A stretch of DNA of 64,000 nt from Allium sativum. Its lineage: Eukaryota > Streptophyta > Magnoliopsida > Asparagales > Amaryllidaceae. Positions 32,558 through 46,100 of the stretch are shown piece after piece; within the stretch, counting starts at the first letter, position 1, and every line of letters starts with the position of its first letter. The translations under genes and the position numbers were made by a program. The stretch lies in contig CM060921.1 in assembly GCA_030737875.1 (NCBI GenBank), positions 403,226,192 through 403,290,191 of the forward strand. Reading direction: 5' to 3'. Below the pieces are notes generated by a model. It saw only the letters and a list, made by a program, of their open reading frames with translations. It did not search any database and was not told where the DNA came from.

Positions 32558-34845
32558 CATGGTACCAGAGCTGAAGGTTACTGGATCAGATAAAAGATTT
32601 GAAAAATTATTTTCAAAACGGTTTTAAAAGAAGCATTTTTCAAAAGAAAAGTTTTGTTTTAAAGGCATATTACCCAAAGCCATATGCACTATCTTTTTTA
32701 TCCTCTGTTTGAATCCTTGTTTCCTTCTATCCTGAGTCTCTAGGGTTCCTGGCTTTCTGGGAGGTAACCTCATCGCGGCATGGTTCCGTAGGCTTGATGA
32801 GACTACGACTCATGTCAAAGGGTGAAGAAATGCCCAACTTCCATATATAGCCACAATAGTCTTAGCTGTGGCTAGTTTTCTTTCAAGATTTGTAGGGTTT
32901 TTCATGCGATGGAGGCAGCTTTCAAGAGACTTATCAACAAGTTACACAAGGATGGCAAAGATGAGAATGAGGGAGTTCACAACCCAAGGATGAAGAACTC
33001 ATGGATATGGACATGGTTCACAAAGGAGGCAAAAAGAAAGAGGTGTAAGTGGAAGAATCACAGGACAAGAGGGAAGAAAAGAATAGTAAAACGGAAGACA
33101 AGAGGAAGTATCTTTATTATGGTATAACAGGTCATATAATTAAGGACAAGGGCAAGAACAAATGACAGGATTTTCAGGAGGGCAAATGCATGCTCTCACC
33201 ACCAACATACCGGGGAGAGTTAGTAAAGCTTCTGTTGAAAAAGTCTAGTTTTTCTTTTAATCATCCTGTTAGTACCCTTTTGATTTTAGCGCTTCACATT
33301 CGTTTATATCTGCTTCCATAGTTGAGTCTCTACACCTTAGTACTTGTATAGTAGAAGATCCCATTATTGTCTCAAATCCAATTTGTGGTTCGGCTCATTT
33401 ATCTTTGGTTTGCAAGGATTTGAGATACTTATGTTTTTGGTTTCATAGGCTATGGGTTGATTCTAGACATGGATTGGTTAGCTAGTAATTGTGAAAGGAG
33501 GGTATTTAGACTTTTGACTTGCCTCTGGAATACCCTCGAAATTTCATGAGATCCTAAGGGATCAGTTTGTCTTAGCTACCTAGAATCACTTTATGTATTT
33601 ATCGACGATTTTCGATCCATTGGAGTAGTCCATGAGTACGCAGATGTTTTTGATTAGGGGATTGTCCCCTAAAACGTGACGTAGACTCCCACATATATCT
33701 AGATGACAATGCATAGCCAGTTATGCGATCAATGATAGTTTTGGAGCAAGATTGGCAGCGATAGCCAGAGTCGGTTAAGTGCTCAATTGTTTGGTTATTT
33801 TGCTAGTATCATCTCACATAAATCGTCCAAATTAGGAGGAGGTATTCCATGGGTGCATGTCTAATATTGGTTTAGGCCTTTGAGGCTTGTACTTGAGGGA
33901 TGTCGAGTTCGACTAGGATGGTTTGCGTGAGAGATATCGACCTTCAGATTTGTGACATGATTGATAAGCTAAGTAGAAGAGAGACCTCTAATCATCTTAG
34001 TATATAACCTTGGTATCATGGTTAACATTTGTTTATCTTGGAAAGATAGTTCGACTACATTGGATAGCCCCTAACATAGTAAGTGATCGAGGTCCTATCT
34101 TTACTAGTGGGTTTTGGAAATGGAGGTCAAGAAGCCTCGCAATCGTGAAGTTAAATTAGTTATGGTACAGTGGAGTAAAGCTCAAGAAGATGCGACTTAA
34201 AAGGCTGAAGACTAGATACGAGCATCATACCCTTTTCAAGGGTAAATCCTTGATCCCACTTTTTCTGTAATGTTTATTTGCATGCTAGTCTTTATCTTTT
34301 AAGTATATCCTCTCGGCCTTATCCTCGATCCTTAGGTAGAAGCCAATGGATGTAAACATGTGTTTGATACATGTTATGTTTGGTGGACGCAAGTGGTTGC
34401 AAGTGTTTTCTAGTGGTTGCTCGTGAATGCATATACACACATTAGGCATTAGATCGGCTCAGTCACTTTCATATTGCATATGCATATGAATGTATTTGTA
34501 TACGGATTGAAACTTGATGTGTTATCATATGGATGTTGCATATGGATGAGTGAATATGCACACATATAGTGTTTACATGATTAGGGATATTTGCATACAT
34601 ATTGGACGCATGACACTCTCATGATCCGCATTAAGGAGGTGAACTGAATCAGTAGACCGCCTGATTTTGCATTAGATAAGGACATGTACACATGCTATGC
34701 ATATGATCATGAAAGCATTAGAAATCTTTTTAAGGACAATAGATGCATGTGATTGAATAGTTGAGTAGATGGATTTTGGATGTTAGGATATGTATTCTTC
34801 TTAACTTGAAGATTTCAGGGACGAAATCCTTTAAGGAGGGGAGAA
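32558..34845 (+). pseudogene. Family A internal region copy 2: deleted gag-pol remnants
   Basis: Nearly identical to 16116-18414, with the same missing RT and the same integrase-to-chromodomain joint. A 72-codon open stretch at 32909-33127 is a gag C-terminal remnant read out of frame after a small deletion. The decayed zinc knuckle is at about 33105-33160, the protease-region remnant at about 33270-33440, the integrase scrap at about 34055-34130 and the chromodomain scrap at about 34135-34260. A polypurine tract precedes 34846. Confidence 0.75.
32560..32571 (+). other. Primer-binding site, family A internal copy 2 (mutated)
   Basis: TGGTACCAGAGC, sharing the same substitution as copy 1; the change therefore predates or accompanied the tandem duplication. 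Confidence 0.8.
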
Positions 34846-37053
34846 TGTAACACCTCGTATTTTCTGTGAACGTCAAAGTAACAAATTAAAGTATACTTAA
34901 TCTTTAAAGGAAGAATTAAGGGAAACATGTTATGCCATTGCGTTCATCTCGGAATTCTGCTTGAGATAGAGTCTGAGTTTGCGTAAATCGGACTTCATAT
35001 GAAGAAGTTATGACCTTCAAAAGTTTCAGATATTTAAATAAAACAGCTCAGGTTTGAAATTCGAAATTCAAATCACACACCCGGGTTGGTCGGGAAATTT
35101 CCCGCCCAGGACCCAGATCGAACAGGGGGTCGACCTGGGGGTCGGCCTAGGTCACACAGATCGACCAGGGGGTCTACCTAGAGGTTGATCTTACCCATAT
35201 TTCCAGATCCGAGGACAGATTCATTTTTCTGCATTTGGACGCCCGTTCTAACCGTATTCGTTGATCCCTATGCTATATAAACACCCTAAGGCTATATTTT
35301 TCTCTACACAACTTCATTTTGCCTATACTTTACCCTAATTCATATAAAAATAAATCTAACACGGGGTTATGCTGCTCCAGTCCTTCGTAGAAATCAAGTT
35401 TAGAATTCAAGTAGACATTCAAAGGCTAATTCAACGACTTCGACAACTATTTTCTAAGAATCAAATCAAGTCTAAATTAAAAGAACCAATAGTCTACTTC
35501 AAGGGAGTGCTATTCAGTTTCAGAATACAGATCCCAGAATTCAAGATCGTTCTGTAATTTGTAAGTTCACGTTACTTTCAGAAATAAAAGTTAATTGTGA
35601 TTCTGACATTGTAATAAATTTGGATCTGAGATTATGCCTATTTCTATCTGTCTATCTATATCCTTTGGATCTATCTCATTTATAATATCATGTCCATTTT
35701 TTGTCTCTTCTTTCCTTCTTCCCTTTTAGTTTTATAGCCCGGCTACTACGAGCCTAATCCAAATCTCATAAAAGATGAACGTATGTTGGAAATAAATTTA
35801 GGCACAATATATGATTTGAACATGGCCAGCGCTAAAATTGGGCATAATATATGATTTGGACATGACTAGCATTAAAATAGGAAAAAGTATTAAATTGTGT
35901 ATAATTGGGCATAATTGAGTTGTAAGTGATTTGAGGACATAACATATAATGTATTCAAAACATAAAGTATTGGACATATGACTTGAGATTTGAGGCATAA
36001 AGTATTGGACATATGACTTAAGATTTGAGGCATAAAGTACATTGAACATATAACTTGGGATTTGGGGCGTAAATTGAGCTGTAAACATGTAAGTTCAAGT
36101 TATTTTCAGATTTAAACACCTAATAGTGATTTTGGCATATAATTAAATGGATCTATGTCCATGCTTGATGATAAGACAAATCTTTTAGATTAATTTCTAT
36201 CTTTCTATTGAGTTAAATGATTTACATGCATAGGAAGTTATTATTCAATCATGGCTGCCTTTGTTGGACATCTGATATATAATCCTTTTAGGTTCATTAT
36301 GTTATTTATATCAGATCTATATGTCTATGAGGTTATTTTTGTCAGTTTGTTTCAGATCTATCTTTGTTATACCCCAACTCTAACAGATCTGTAATCCTCT
36401 TAGGTCCAAAATATTTGACAGATCTACCATTTTAATGCCTGTTTTACTCCTACTCTCGTTTATATTCCTCTTTCGTCCCCTTTATTTTATGAATCTATAT
36501 TAACCTCGAATCTAGACTGAAACTTATTATACGTGCGATTGGAATGTGGAGGTAATGGGGAATAGTCTTTTTGGTAATGTGGAACATAATTTTGTAACTT
36601 ATGATTTGGGGCATAATTTGTCTTTGTTGCAAACTTGGGGTAAATTGAAATATTTGGCACTAACTATAAATTGGAATATTAATCTAGATTGGGCACAAAA
36701 CTGTATATTAGGATATTAATCAAGATTGGGCATAACCATTGGTTGAGACGCCAAAGAATAATGTATATTGAGGTATTAGGGCATGACTATTAGTACAAAC
36801 TTGGGAAGATTAGGTGTAGCCTAATTTGAGTAATAACTCGAAATTGAATTTGGGGGCGACAACTTGTAACTAGCTTTGTTGAGCATAACTTGGGAATTGG
36901 AATATGACTGGTTGGGATAATTAGCGTATAAATCTAGATTTGGACATTTATGGAAAATGTGCTATAATATGAAATTAACAACAATTTTGAATAATTTACA
37001 TATAATCTGTAAACATGTAAATTAGTGAAAATATGAATATGCGTAACCCGAGG

Positions 37054-37126
37054 TTTGATTGAGTTGTGGTGTAAAACTGTCGGGAATCGCCCGGCACATC
37101 CAGTAACCAAAACAACACCTATCTAA
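37054..37126 (+). other. 73-nt hairpin module, LTR-A3 copy 1
   Basis: Starts TTTGAT rather than TTAGAT, weakening the outer stem; the inner arm GTTGTGGT is kept. Length is again exactly 73. Confidence 0.55.
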
Positions 37127-37166
37127 TGTGAGAGGTTAGTGCACCATGCCCAAGAAAAACCCGTGG

Positions 37167-37217
37167 TTAGATTGAGTTATGGTGGCACATCTAGTAACCG
37201 CGACAACACATATCTAA
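37167..37217 (+). other. 73-nt hairpin module, LTR-A3 copy 2 (centre deleted)
   Basis: Only 51 nt: about 22 nt of the central loop are lost, but both outer arms TTAGAT and ATCTAA are kept. Confidence 0.55.
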
Positions 37218-37276
37218 TGTGCGAGGTTGGTGCATTAATAAATCAAGTAATGCTAATGAACAAGATGAATGAGTAG

Positions 37277-37882
37277 GGTTAAGTTCGTAAGAACACTTAA
37301 CCAATATAGCATGAATGACTAGGGTTAAGCAATGAGAAACACTTAACCAATATAACAAGATGGATGACTAGGGTTAAGTTAATAGGAACCCTTAACCAGT
37401 ATAGCATGATAAATGGAAAGGGTTAAGTTAACACTTAACCAATATAACTTGATTTGTGGTAGGTTTAAGTTGACACAAGAAGGCAACACTTAACCAAAGT
37501 AACATGACAAGTAGGTGGGTTAAGTTAACTTGAATTAACTGATGACACTTAACCAATACAACATGATGAACACGTGGGGTTAAGCTAACAAGAAAACACT
37601 TAACCAATATAACTTAATGAACGAACGGGGTTAAGTTAATAAGAAACACTTAACCAACATGACATGATGACAGGGTGGGTTAAGTTAACATGAATAGACA
37701 ACACTTAACCAATATGACATAATGTGCGGGAGGGTTAAATACATATCGGGTTGGTGGGTAATATTAGAAAATATAGGCCCACAAACTTAAATGTTAAATA
37801 AACATGCTTGAATCGATGGGAGGATTAAGTGCATGTCGGGTTGGTGGGTAATATTAGTAAATATAGGCCCACAAACTTAACC
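37277..37882 (+). repeat. GGTTAAGT/ACTTAACC stem-loop array, LTR-A3
   Basis: About 11 units matching the other two arrays; total length is 606 bp in all three LTRs. Confidence 0.75.
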
Positions 37883-38981
37883 AGTAGGAAACCCTAGCAA
37901 CGGGGACCCATTTCAGCAGTAACCCAAATAGATGTATCACGGTACCCTAAACTAGGCAGGGTGGGGCACGGTTACTGGGTTGATTGTACGCGATCAAAAC
38001 AGCGGCAGAGGGTATGTTAGTGTAGGTTCTGACGGTTTACGGGCCTGCACGTACTCCGGAGTGGGAAAAAGCAGGCACTAAGTACCAGTAGTTATACACT
38101 GTGCACCATGAATCGTGTCGGGTCGCTATCATAAGGATTGATAGGTGGGACCAGCACAGGGTATCTACACGCAAGAGAGGGTCGATTGACACAGACACAT
38201 GGAACATTAATGCAAGTAAAGAGCCGATTGATAGGGTAGTAAGGGTACATCTAACATGTTCATGGCAATTGGGCAGACTGAGGTGGAATCGTCATGATAG
38301 ATGTACACCTGAGGGCTACCACAATTACGGGGATTGGGATCACGTTATCATTTTATACAGATTACTATTTGAGATACTAGCTAGGTGGTACAGAGATAGA
38401 TATAGAAATCGGAATAACAGTGAAGCAGTGAAAGAGTAGAAGCGCATTCAGTTTATCTTGCCTTGTCATACCTTATGCTTATCGTATGTTATCTTGTTAT
38501 CCCTATTATCACAGTATTGTCTTATATTCAATTTATTCATGTCATGATGCTTTTGTCTGTTTATATGCTGAAAGTCACTGGACTTACCAGACTTATGTCT
38601 GACCTATTTTTGTTTCGCCTCTTTTCTTCCGTTTCCCTCCCCCTCCCCCCTCTCCAGGTTCATAGGGAGGAAATGTTACCACTTAACTCAATTTTCTTTC
38701 CAAGCTCGAAGATAGTCGATGTATTGCTTTGGACTCTCTCTTCCACTGCTATGCCTGGTTCATGCTTTATTGGGGAATATCATTGTTTTTATACTTCTTT
38801 TATAATTGGAAGTTTTTAAATCAAGACAGAAGTTCTATATATTACTTCTAAGTATGATTAAGGCAACTGTTGTAAAAGCTTGACTGAAACATATTATTTT
38901 ATAAAATGGCTTTATTTTCCACTGCTTTATTTGTCTGTCTTGTAATTTATCTGCATCTTTTACCTAAAATGCTCCACCAAA

Positions 38982-39013
38982 GATAAGGCACTCCCTTTGT
39001 GAGTGACTTTAAC
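38982..39013 (+). other. LTR-terminal stem-loop, LTR-A3
   Basis: GATAAGG-CACTC and GAGTG-A-CTTTAAC around CCTTTGT; two pairs are weakened relative to copies 1 and 2. Confidence 0.55.
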
Positions 39014-39135
39014 GAAGGTGGGGTGTTTCACTTATTCAATTTCATGTTCATACAATCCCTATGGATTCAACTATGTTAAGTATTCCAATTCATTACCATT
39101 TCCATTTATGGTTATTATGTGTTAGACCCCTCAAA

Positions 39136-39208
39136 TTAAGCCTATCACTTGTGGATGTTGGATATGTCGATCGGTTCCGGGCAAACTTCTTCCACAAGTC
39201 GTGCTTAA
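39136..39208 (-). other. 73-nt hairpin module, inverted B-like fragment, copy 2
   Basis: Minus strand: outer TTAAGC with GCTTAA and inner CTTGTGGA with TCCACAAG, both perfect. The outer stem differs from family A on both arms, so pairing is kept. Confidence 0.7.
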
Positions 39209-39255
39209 CCTCGTGTCTCAGCACGTCTTGTATTTGTGCACCCAGACCACTCACA

Positions 39256-39328
39256 TTAGATTCACCGCTTGTGGTCGTTGGATATGCTGGGCGGTTCTAG
39301 GATGACTTCCACCACAGGCGTAATCTAA
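39256..39328 (-). other. 73-nt hairpin module, inverted B-like fragment, copy 1
   Basis: Minus strand: outer TTAGATT with AATCTAA; inner CCTGTGGT with ACCACAAG, one weak pair. Confidence 0.65.
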
Positions 39329-40670
39329 CCTCGTGTTTAGGCACTGTTATAGTTTCTAATTACTGTAATCCTAGGCATTTCATTATTAGCCAAATATACC
39401 TATGTCGTTATAGGTTTTCATGCCCCCTTTTATCCAGTTATGTTCATAATGGATTATATGCCCTAAATTCATATTCACAAACATTATTCTAGTTATGCCA
39501 AATTCCTTATTTACAAGTTATGCCCAATTTCAATGTTTTTTCCCTTGTTCCCCATTTAATGCGTTCGCATATTTCGTATTTCAGTGGAATGCTTAGGCTC
39601 GAAAGTAGCCAGGCTAAATAAAATAAAAGGGAAAGGGTGAAGGGAAGATGACAGAAAAGATTATACTAACAAAATTGACATAAACTTATAGTGGCATATT
39701 GATTGATGGGCATATAAGAACAGATCTAGTGAACATGAAATGATAGAACTAATTCTAACATAATAGGGATGTCATAATAGGCATGATAAGATATAAACAA
39801 TGATGTTCAGCTAGTAAAAGATCGAATTTAACCATAAACATGATAGGAAGAAGGTGATCTAAATAGTGAATTAGATCTAAAATCAAAGGTAGACCTGACA
39901 TAATAAAGTTTAAGGTTCAACTCATAGTTATGGAAGAATATCATAAGTTCACAAGTTATTACAGATCTAGTATGATTCGGGCAGACACAGGCATAAATCC
40001 AAATTACAGTCTTATCATGTTTTACTTTTTAAATATTTAAATCTAAAAGTAACTGAAACCCACAATATTTGGATCTAGAAAGATAAAAGAAGAATAGCAG
40101 AGGTTGAATCACATATCTACACTTGAATAACTTGATTAACTTGATTGCAGAAGAATGAAAAGTTTTTATTTAGTCTGAGCACCGACAACATCTAGGCCTC
40201 CATTATTTTATTAGTGTAGAAAACAAGAGAAATGGAGCCATATTCATAGCCGCCAACCCCCGAATCCTAACTTCCACGTCTACCCTAGGGGATCGACACC
40301 CCCTCCCTTCCTTAAGGTGTCGCCCATGGGAAGACACCCCGCTTTAGGTGTCGACAACCCCCTTAAGGGGTTGACTCCCCTGGGGCTGGAAATTTGTCGC
40401 CTCTTAACTTTTGGATTTTGAATGATTTTGAACTGAAATTTGATTTTTCTGATTGAATCATATATATATAGATATTTCTCCTGCGCATATACGAACTTCA
40501 AACCTTCATAACTTTTTCATATGGTGTCCGTTTTACACAAACCAATTGTCTATCTTGACCATATTTTTGAGACGGACGCAACGGTGCAGTCCGTTTCCCT
40601 AAATTATGAATACTAAATTAATTATTCTTTAATTTGTCCTCTTTAGTGTTCTTAAAATTACAGGGTGTTA

Positions 40671-43087
40671 GAAACCAACTTATAAGCAAGTTTTCTTAAT
40701 GATTTCAAAGCTCCATCAATTGTCAAATTTGATTGAACCACAAACCCAGAAGGCCACATATGCATCTTTGAATTCTATACAGACATCTTAAAGATGACAA
40801 GAATGGGATGATGCAAACCCTTCCTAATTAATCTAGCGTAAGTGACCGCTTGATGGTGAAAGAGACATACCAAGGGAGGTCCATTCTTAGAGAGAACCAA
40901 ACCACCTACTTTTTTTCATATTCATGTATTGCATAACACATATGCAACTCGTAATATTATCCCTTTTTTCTGAATCATGTATCACATAACATGTATGCAA
41001 CTCGTAACATTAATCCATTTAGATTTATAGGTGCATGCATTAGTGACACGCATGAAACAAAAATGTAAAAACATAATGACAAAGGGGGAGACATGTGGGA
41101 GCAAAACAAGGAAAAACAATTGACTTCAAATCTAGAAATGAAATTTCTGGAATGACCATGTGAGAAATGAATATCCTACTTTACGTAAAAGTAGATAATG
41201 TGAGTTTCTTTTGCAGATTTTTACCTGGTTTGATGTGTCTTTACTCAAAACCTACGCTAATGGACTTATCTTTACGTATACAAACTCGGTGATTGAAAAG
41301 AAAAAAAATTAGATCATGTTGTGAAGACACTAGTGCAGGACAAAGAAGAAGGTAATGCTATAATGGATAAGGAAGCAAACAAGAAAAAGAACAGTGACCT
41401 TCAAATCCAGACAAGTGAGCATTTTAGTCCATGCTGAAGAAGCACTTGTAGCGAATAAAGAAGAGGATGAGACCTTAACAAGGATACAAAACAAAAGGAA
41501 GACTTCAAAATTGAACAGATGATCATTTCTAATCATATTAAGGAGGCATTAATGGAAACACATGATATTGTATATATCACAAGCTACTTTTTATAATTGC
41601 AATTTATTGGTAGGGGTACCATAGTTTCCACTTCTTACAACCAAGGAAAGCTTTGCAAGATTTGTCTGTTATACTTCCCACATCTGAATTTATCCTCCCA
41701 ATTTAATTTTCATGGAAACATTAATTAAATTAAGTGTATTGTAATCAATTCGAAATTTTTAACATTATAGCAGTGATTTTATTTATCAAGGTCCCCTCTG
41801 CATATATATTTTCAAAACACATTTTCTTTTCAAAATACCGTAAGGCCAATGCTTGCCTATAATAAAATCACTTAATTCCATGAGTTTATAAATATTTCAT
41901 ACAAATCACTCTTCTTAAATTTCATATTTCTAAAAAACAACTTTTATAGTTCCTTAACTACACTTTAAAATCAAATCTATATTTCTAATGCATGACTCGA
42001 AATTTAACTCACATTACATAACTTATCGAATTAAAATTTTCAAACTATCGTACTTATGAATCTTAATTTATATTGCACTCATCTAGAAGGCAATTTATTT
42101 TCCACAGCTGTATAATTTCAACCAAATGATAAATTTTCAAATCATCATGTAAGTTGTTCTTATATAATTTCATCAATATATTATTTATTAGTTCACCATT
42201 AAGGCTTGTTTTATTTTCCACTATCTTAAGAGAATTTTATGACATGGGATTTCCAATTGGTTTAATTTTATTGATACAACCAAGTATTATATTACACCAA
42301 AATGTTAACATTTTAATTATTTATTCACACTAAAGTTATTATCATTTAATTGGAAGATGTCATTTTTTCACAATCAATTTGAATTCATTAGAATTATCCT
42401 CAAATTATAATTCTAGAAATCTTACTTGTACAAATTTCTTAACATAGCATTTATAGATTCACAATCCATATATTATTTCAATTTCGTTTATAAGTACCTC
42501 TTATTATAAGTTTTCAATTTTACTCTTAAGGAAAATATTATAACATAAGACCCTTCAAATGGTTTATCTTAATATATATAACCAAGGGTTTAATACTTAT
42601 GTTCCTTATTCATTCAAATTTTACTTTACATTCTCATACCCTATTTGTTAAGCTAGATTAAAGTTTGGACTAGGAATATACTGGTTGTTAAATTAACAAA
42701 TGAATCTAATTGATACTAAATTTTCAAAAGATATAGACTCTAGTAAAATATATTAGAGAAGATTCACAATTTCGAAAGCGTTCCTTCCTGAATTCCTAAG
42801 ACGGATTAAAGCAATATTGAGACCCATTTTGGCCCTAACCTAAGACAAATCTAACTTAAGACGAATTCAACGAAATGGAATTTAAAACAAGGCCAAAAGA
42901 TTTTCGAAACAAATTTTATATAATCAATTTCTTTAAAATAATTTAAAATCATTTGAAACTATTTTTGTTTTCAAAATACGCTCTCTCGAGAATGATTCAA
43001 AGACGATATTACTCATTCTATGATATTACTATCCTATATCTAATGAGCTATTTCAACCCCATAAGCTAAGGTTTGTGCAAAACCAAA
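40671..43087. other. AT-rich non-coding sequence, no gene recognised
   Basis: No open frame with a recognisable product. Its right part lies just inside the LTR-D primer site, so it may be the decayed leader of a minus-strand element. A diverged direct repeat of about 70 bp is visible near 42225 and 42530. The left part (40675-41560) is unidentified. Confidence 0.4.
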
Positions 43088-43099
43088 GCTCTGATACCA
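43088..43099 (-). other. Primer-binding site of LTR-D (minus strand)
   Basis: Plus strand GCTCTGATACCA is the complement of TGGTATCAGAGC; it lies 3 nt from the LTR edge at 43103. It sets the orientation of LTR-D as minus. Confidence 0.85.
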
Positions 43100-43102
43100 C
43101 AA

Positions 43103-46100
43103 TGTAACGACCTATATTTTCGCCCGCTTCAAAACGGTATATATTTACCAACTCAAATCATTTGAAACTACAGATTGTTATATGTCATAGGGTTTAATAT
43201 AAATCATCATAGAATCACAGACACAGAAACACATAATATCTCATAACGGAAGTAAAATTTATACAATAATATAAAAATTTCATTTACTCAAGTCAGAGTA
43301 CAGAAATAATACAGACACAGCTGAAGACTGAATACTGATGTTTATTAACACATGGAGAAATAAAATTAACTGAGTACACAAGGATAGAAGACTAGACTCC
43401 AGAAATACTCGAACACCAAATAGGCAAATCTCCAAAGCTGAAATACTCGGTCAAACCCGAGCATTTTGCACGTAAAACAAACAAACAAAATACTCGAGTC
43501 AGGACTAACATTCTCATATAAGTAAATCAACTCAAGTGAAATGTCTAATAAAATGCATCGGTAACTTAAAGAATGCTTGGGATTACATCCTCTAAGGATC
43601 CGGGAAACTAATACGTATAATAATACGCTATTATAATGGTGCCTATTCAGTAAAGTAAATATAATAAAAATAACGTAAGCAGGATTACATTTTTACACCT
43701 ACGTTTGTTTACATACATTGTCGTACACATTGCATATTGAACAACAATACGTCAGTAGATTGGGATGCACCGCGATACGACAACGTTAAATCAAAATTGC
43801 AGGGGGGATCGATCAGGATAATATGACAAGGCACGCGAGGCAATACCCATGGTAGGATTCTACCATTCGCACTCCCAGACCAGTGGTAACGCATAGTAGC
43901 AACTACCGTCCACCTCGGAACACACACCTATATTCAAAAGTGTGCACACCAATCGATCCCAAAGTAATAGATATGGTTTCTAAGAAGCATGTTCGAGCGG
44001 TGGTGCGCCTTACTTAGTCACGGTATAGCTGTTTTAGTCATTTTAATTATGACTCAAAGGTCAAGGCTATCCATCATTGTTCTCTTTCTTCAAATCCAGT
44101 ACTCGCCTCCAAAACCATCCTACTTCGTTTTGGATTCTCCACCACATGCATAGTTGTTAAAGTGGTATTGGTTTTAGCAGAGAGTATGACAATATCGACT
44201 CTGATCTCTTTAACAACCAAACGTTTACATTTTTCACACCGTGGTCATTAAATTTGAAATCATATTTATATAGTGAAAATCGAATAATTTCATTATTGAA
44301 TTAAGATCAATTACTCAAATAATTCGATATTAGTTTCGGTTTTGATTTCAAATCTTATATTCAAATTGTTCCTTATCGAACCGATTCAAGTTTAGATGTC
44401 TATTTTTTAAATATCATCATTATTTGGAAATCTTCATTTAAATCACTTCAGATTTATTAGCTTGGACTGGACTTGGTTTTGTTTCATATAGTAAAATGTA
44501 GGCTTAAATAAATAAATAATTAAATTTAAATTGCTAATATATATATATATAATATTAAGAGTTAGTATAAAATAGTTTTGGTTGAGATAACTTAAATAGT
44601 TTGAAGTTTTAATGGATAGAAAGTAAATTATTTTAAGTAGTTGAAATAGCTTTGAAAACAAAAGCAAATAAGATTTTGTTTTAAATAAGATAATTTTTAT
44701 ATAAATAGTAGAAACTTAACTAGTTTAATATACATATATAGAGAGAGAGACACACACACCAATCCAATCCAAATAGTTCATCCGTATTTCCTAATTCGAC
44801 TAGTCGTTTATTTCTGATTTTAAATTCCCATATATATTAATTTACATTTAACTAATACATATTCCAAATTTTAGTTTAAAAATGGAATTTTATTTCTAAA
44901 CCATATCGTTAATTTGTTTATAAATTACACATTACATTCCTCTTGCATTTTAGCAATGATTCAAAGTTACATGTTAAGTAAATTCATCAATCGCATTTCT
45001 TAATTTCAAACAAAGTAATAAGTTCCCAAACAAAATCTTATATTACGGATCTTAAATTAAAATCAAATCCTTTCATTTTCATAATTTTAACCAAGTTAAA
45101 TATTTAAATTTTACATTAAACTCTTCCATTAAGTTAGATTTTAGAAGATATTAATTTAAAATTCTTCAACCATAATAAATCAAGTTAATCCCCCTTCTTA
45201 TACAACTTTAAACTAGAAATCATTTATATTAACTTAAAACCATTTACATTTAACTTATCATATAAATCTTAGTTATGTTATAATAAATCAACTTACAATA
45301 CAAAATTTAGTTAAATTAAATCTTAACTTCCAATTTTAACCTTCAAAAATATTTTAAAAATACCATTTCATTATATCAAAATTCTCTAAACTTATAAATC
45401 CAAGTGAAACTTATTTCAAACACTATTTTAAAATCAATGTTTATAATTCATTTGAATCAATTAATTAAAAAGAAAACATACCTGTCATATTTAAAAATAG
45501 TTTTTATTGACCACGCCGTCCGTATGTAATTTTTCTATCATATGGTCAAGTGAATCGGGTATATGTCATTTCAACCCGTTTATTTAATTTTTCAGGTATA
45601 TATCACTTCAACCTGAATCCCAATATTCAATTTCAATTTTAGTCCTTAAGCTTGACGGTCGTTTGGGTATGTCTCATTCAACCCATTGTGATTTTCCTAA
45701 AATCTAATGGGAACTTGCAAGGTGATAACAGTTAACACATAACATAACATCCATTGCATGCATATCATGTCACATATCGATAGTGTGCGTGTAACAAGTG
45801 CACAACCAATAATTATGAGTTTTTTTACAGCAATCCTAACATTTCATTCAACATTTCACGTATTTAATTCACTTAATGATAAGTTAGTCGTGAGTGAGGG
45901 AAACTCACCTTTTGAGGCAAGACGAAGGTGACATAAAGCAAATGGAAATGAAATGAATACAAACTCAATTCTCAAGCAACGGTCCATCAGGTTCATGCAC
46001 ATATACGCATACATATGTATGTATATATGTACATATATAAAAACCAGAAATCCACCAGATTAAACAAAATCTCAACCCCCCAGCTACATGATAAACAAGT

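Larger units (their letters stand above)
12358..39030 (+). mobile_element. Tandem array of family A chromovirus: LTR-internal-LTR-internal-LTR
   Basis: Three copies of one LTR (12358-16115, 18415-32557 split by element T, and 34846-39030) alternate with two copies of one 2.3-kb internal segment (16116-18414 and 32558-34845). The internal copies share the same deletions and remnants. The arrangement is that expected from unequal crossing-over between LTRs of neighbouring or sister copies. The first LTR lacks about 450 bp of its 5' end. Confidence 0.85.
34846..39030 (+). repeat. Family A LTR copy 3 (complete, 4185 bp)
   Basis: TGTAACACCTCG to GGTGTTTCA. It is the only uninterrupted full-length family A LTR here and preserves the empty target site of element T at 35184-35188. 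It holds TTTCCCGCC (35098-35106), the GTCGAC island (35120-35184), TATA (35274-35281), a 62-codon leader ORF (35369-35557), hairpins, array, conserved island and a C-rich tract ending CCAG/GTTC at about 38657. Confidence 0.9.
39031..40670 (-). repeat. Inverted LTR fragment related to family B
   Basis: On the minus strand this matches the first 1.6 kb of the family B LTR (46676 to about 48310): start CACCCTGTAATTTTAAGAACAC, GTCGAC island (about 40285-40385), two 73-nt hairpins, and the end near CCATAGGGATTGTATGAAC. It is cut where LTR-A3 ends and lacks the first bases of the LTR at 40670. No gene. Confidence 0.8.

Noticed and set aside
41330..41536. Short minus-strand frame in the AT-rich region
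   Set aside because: Leu/Phe-rich composition typical of AT-rich DNA; no recognisable domain.
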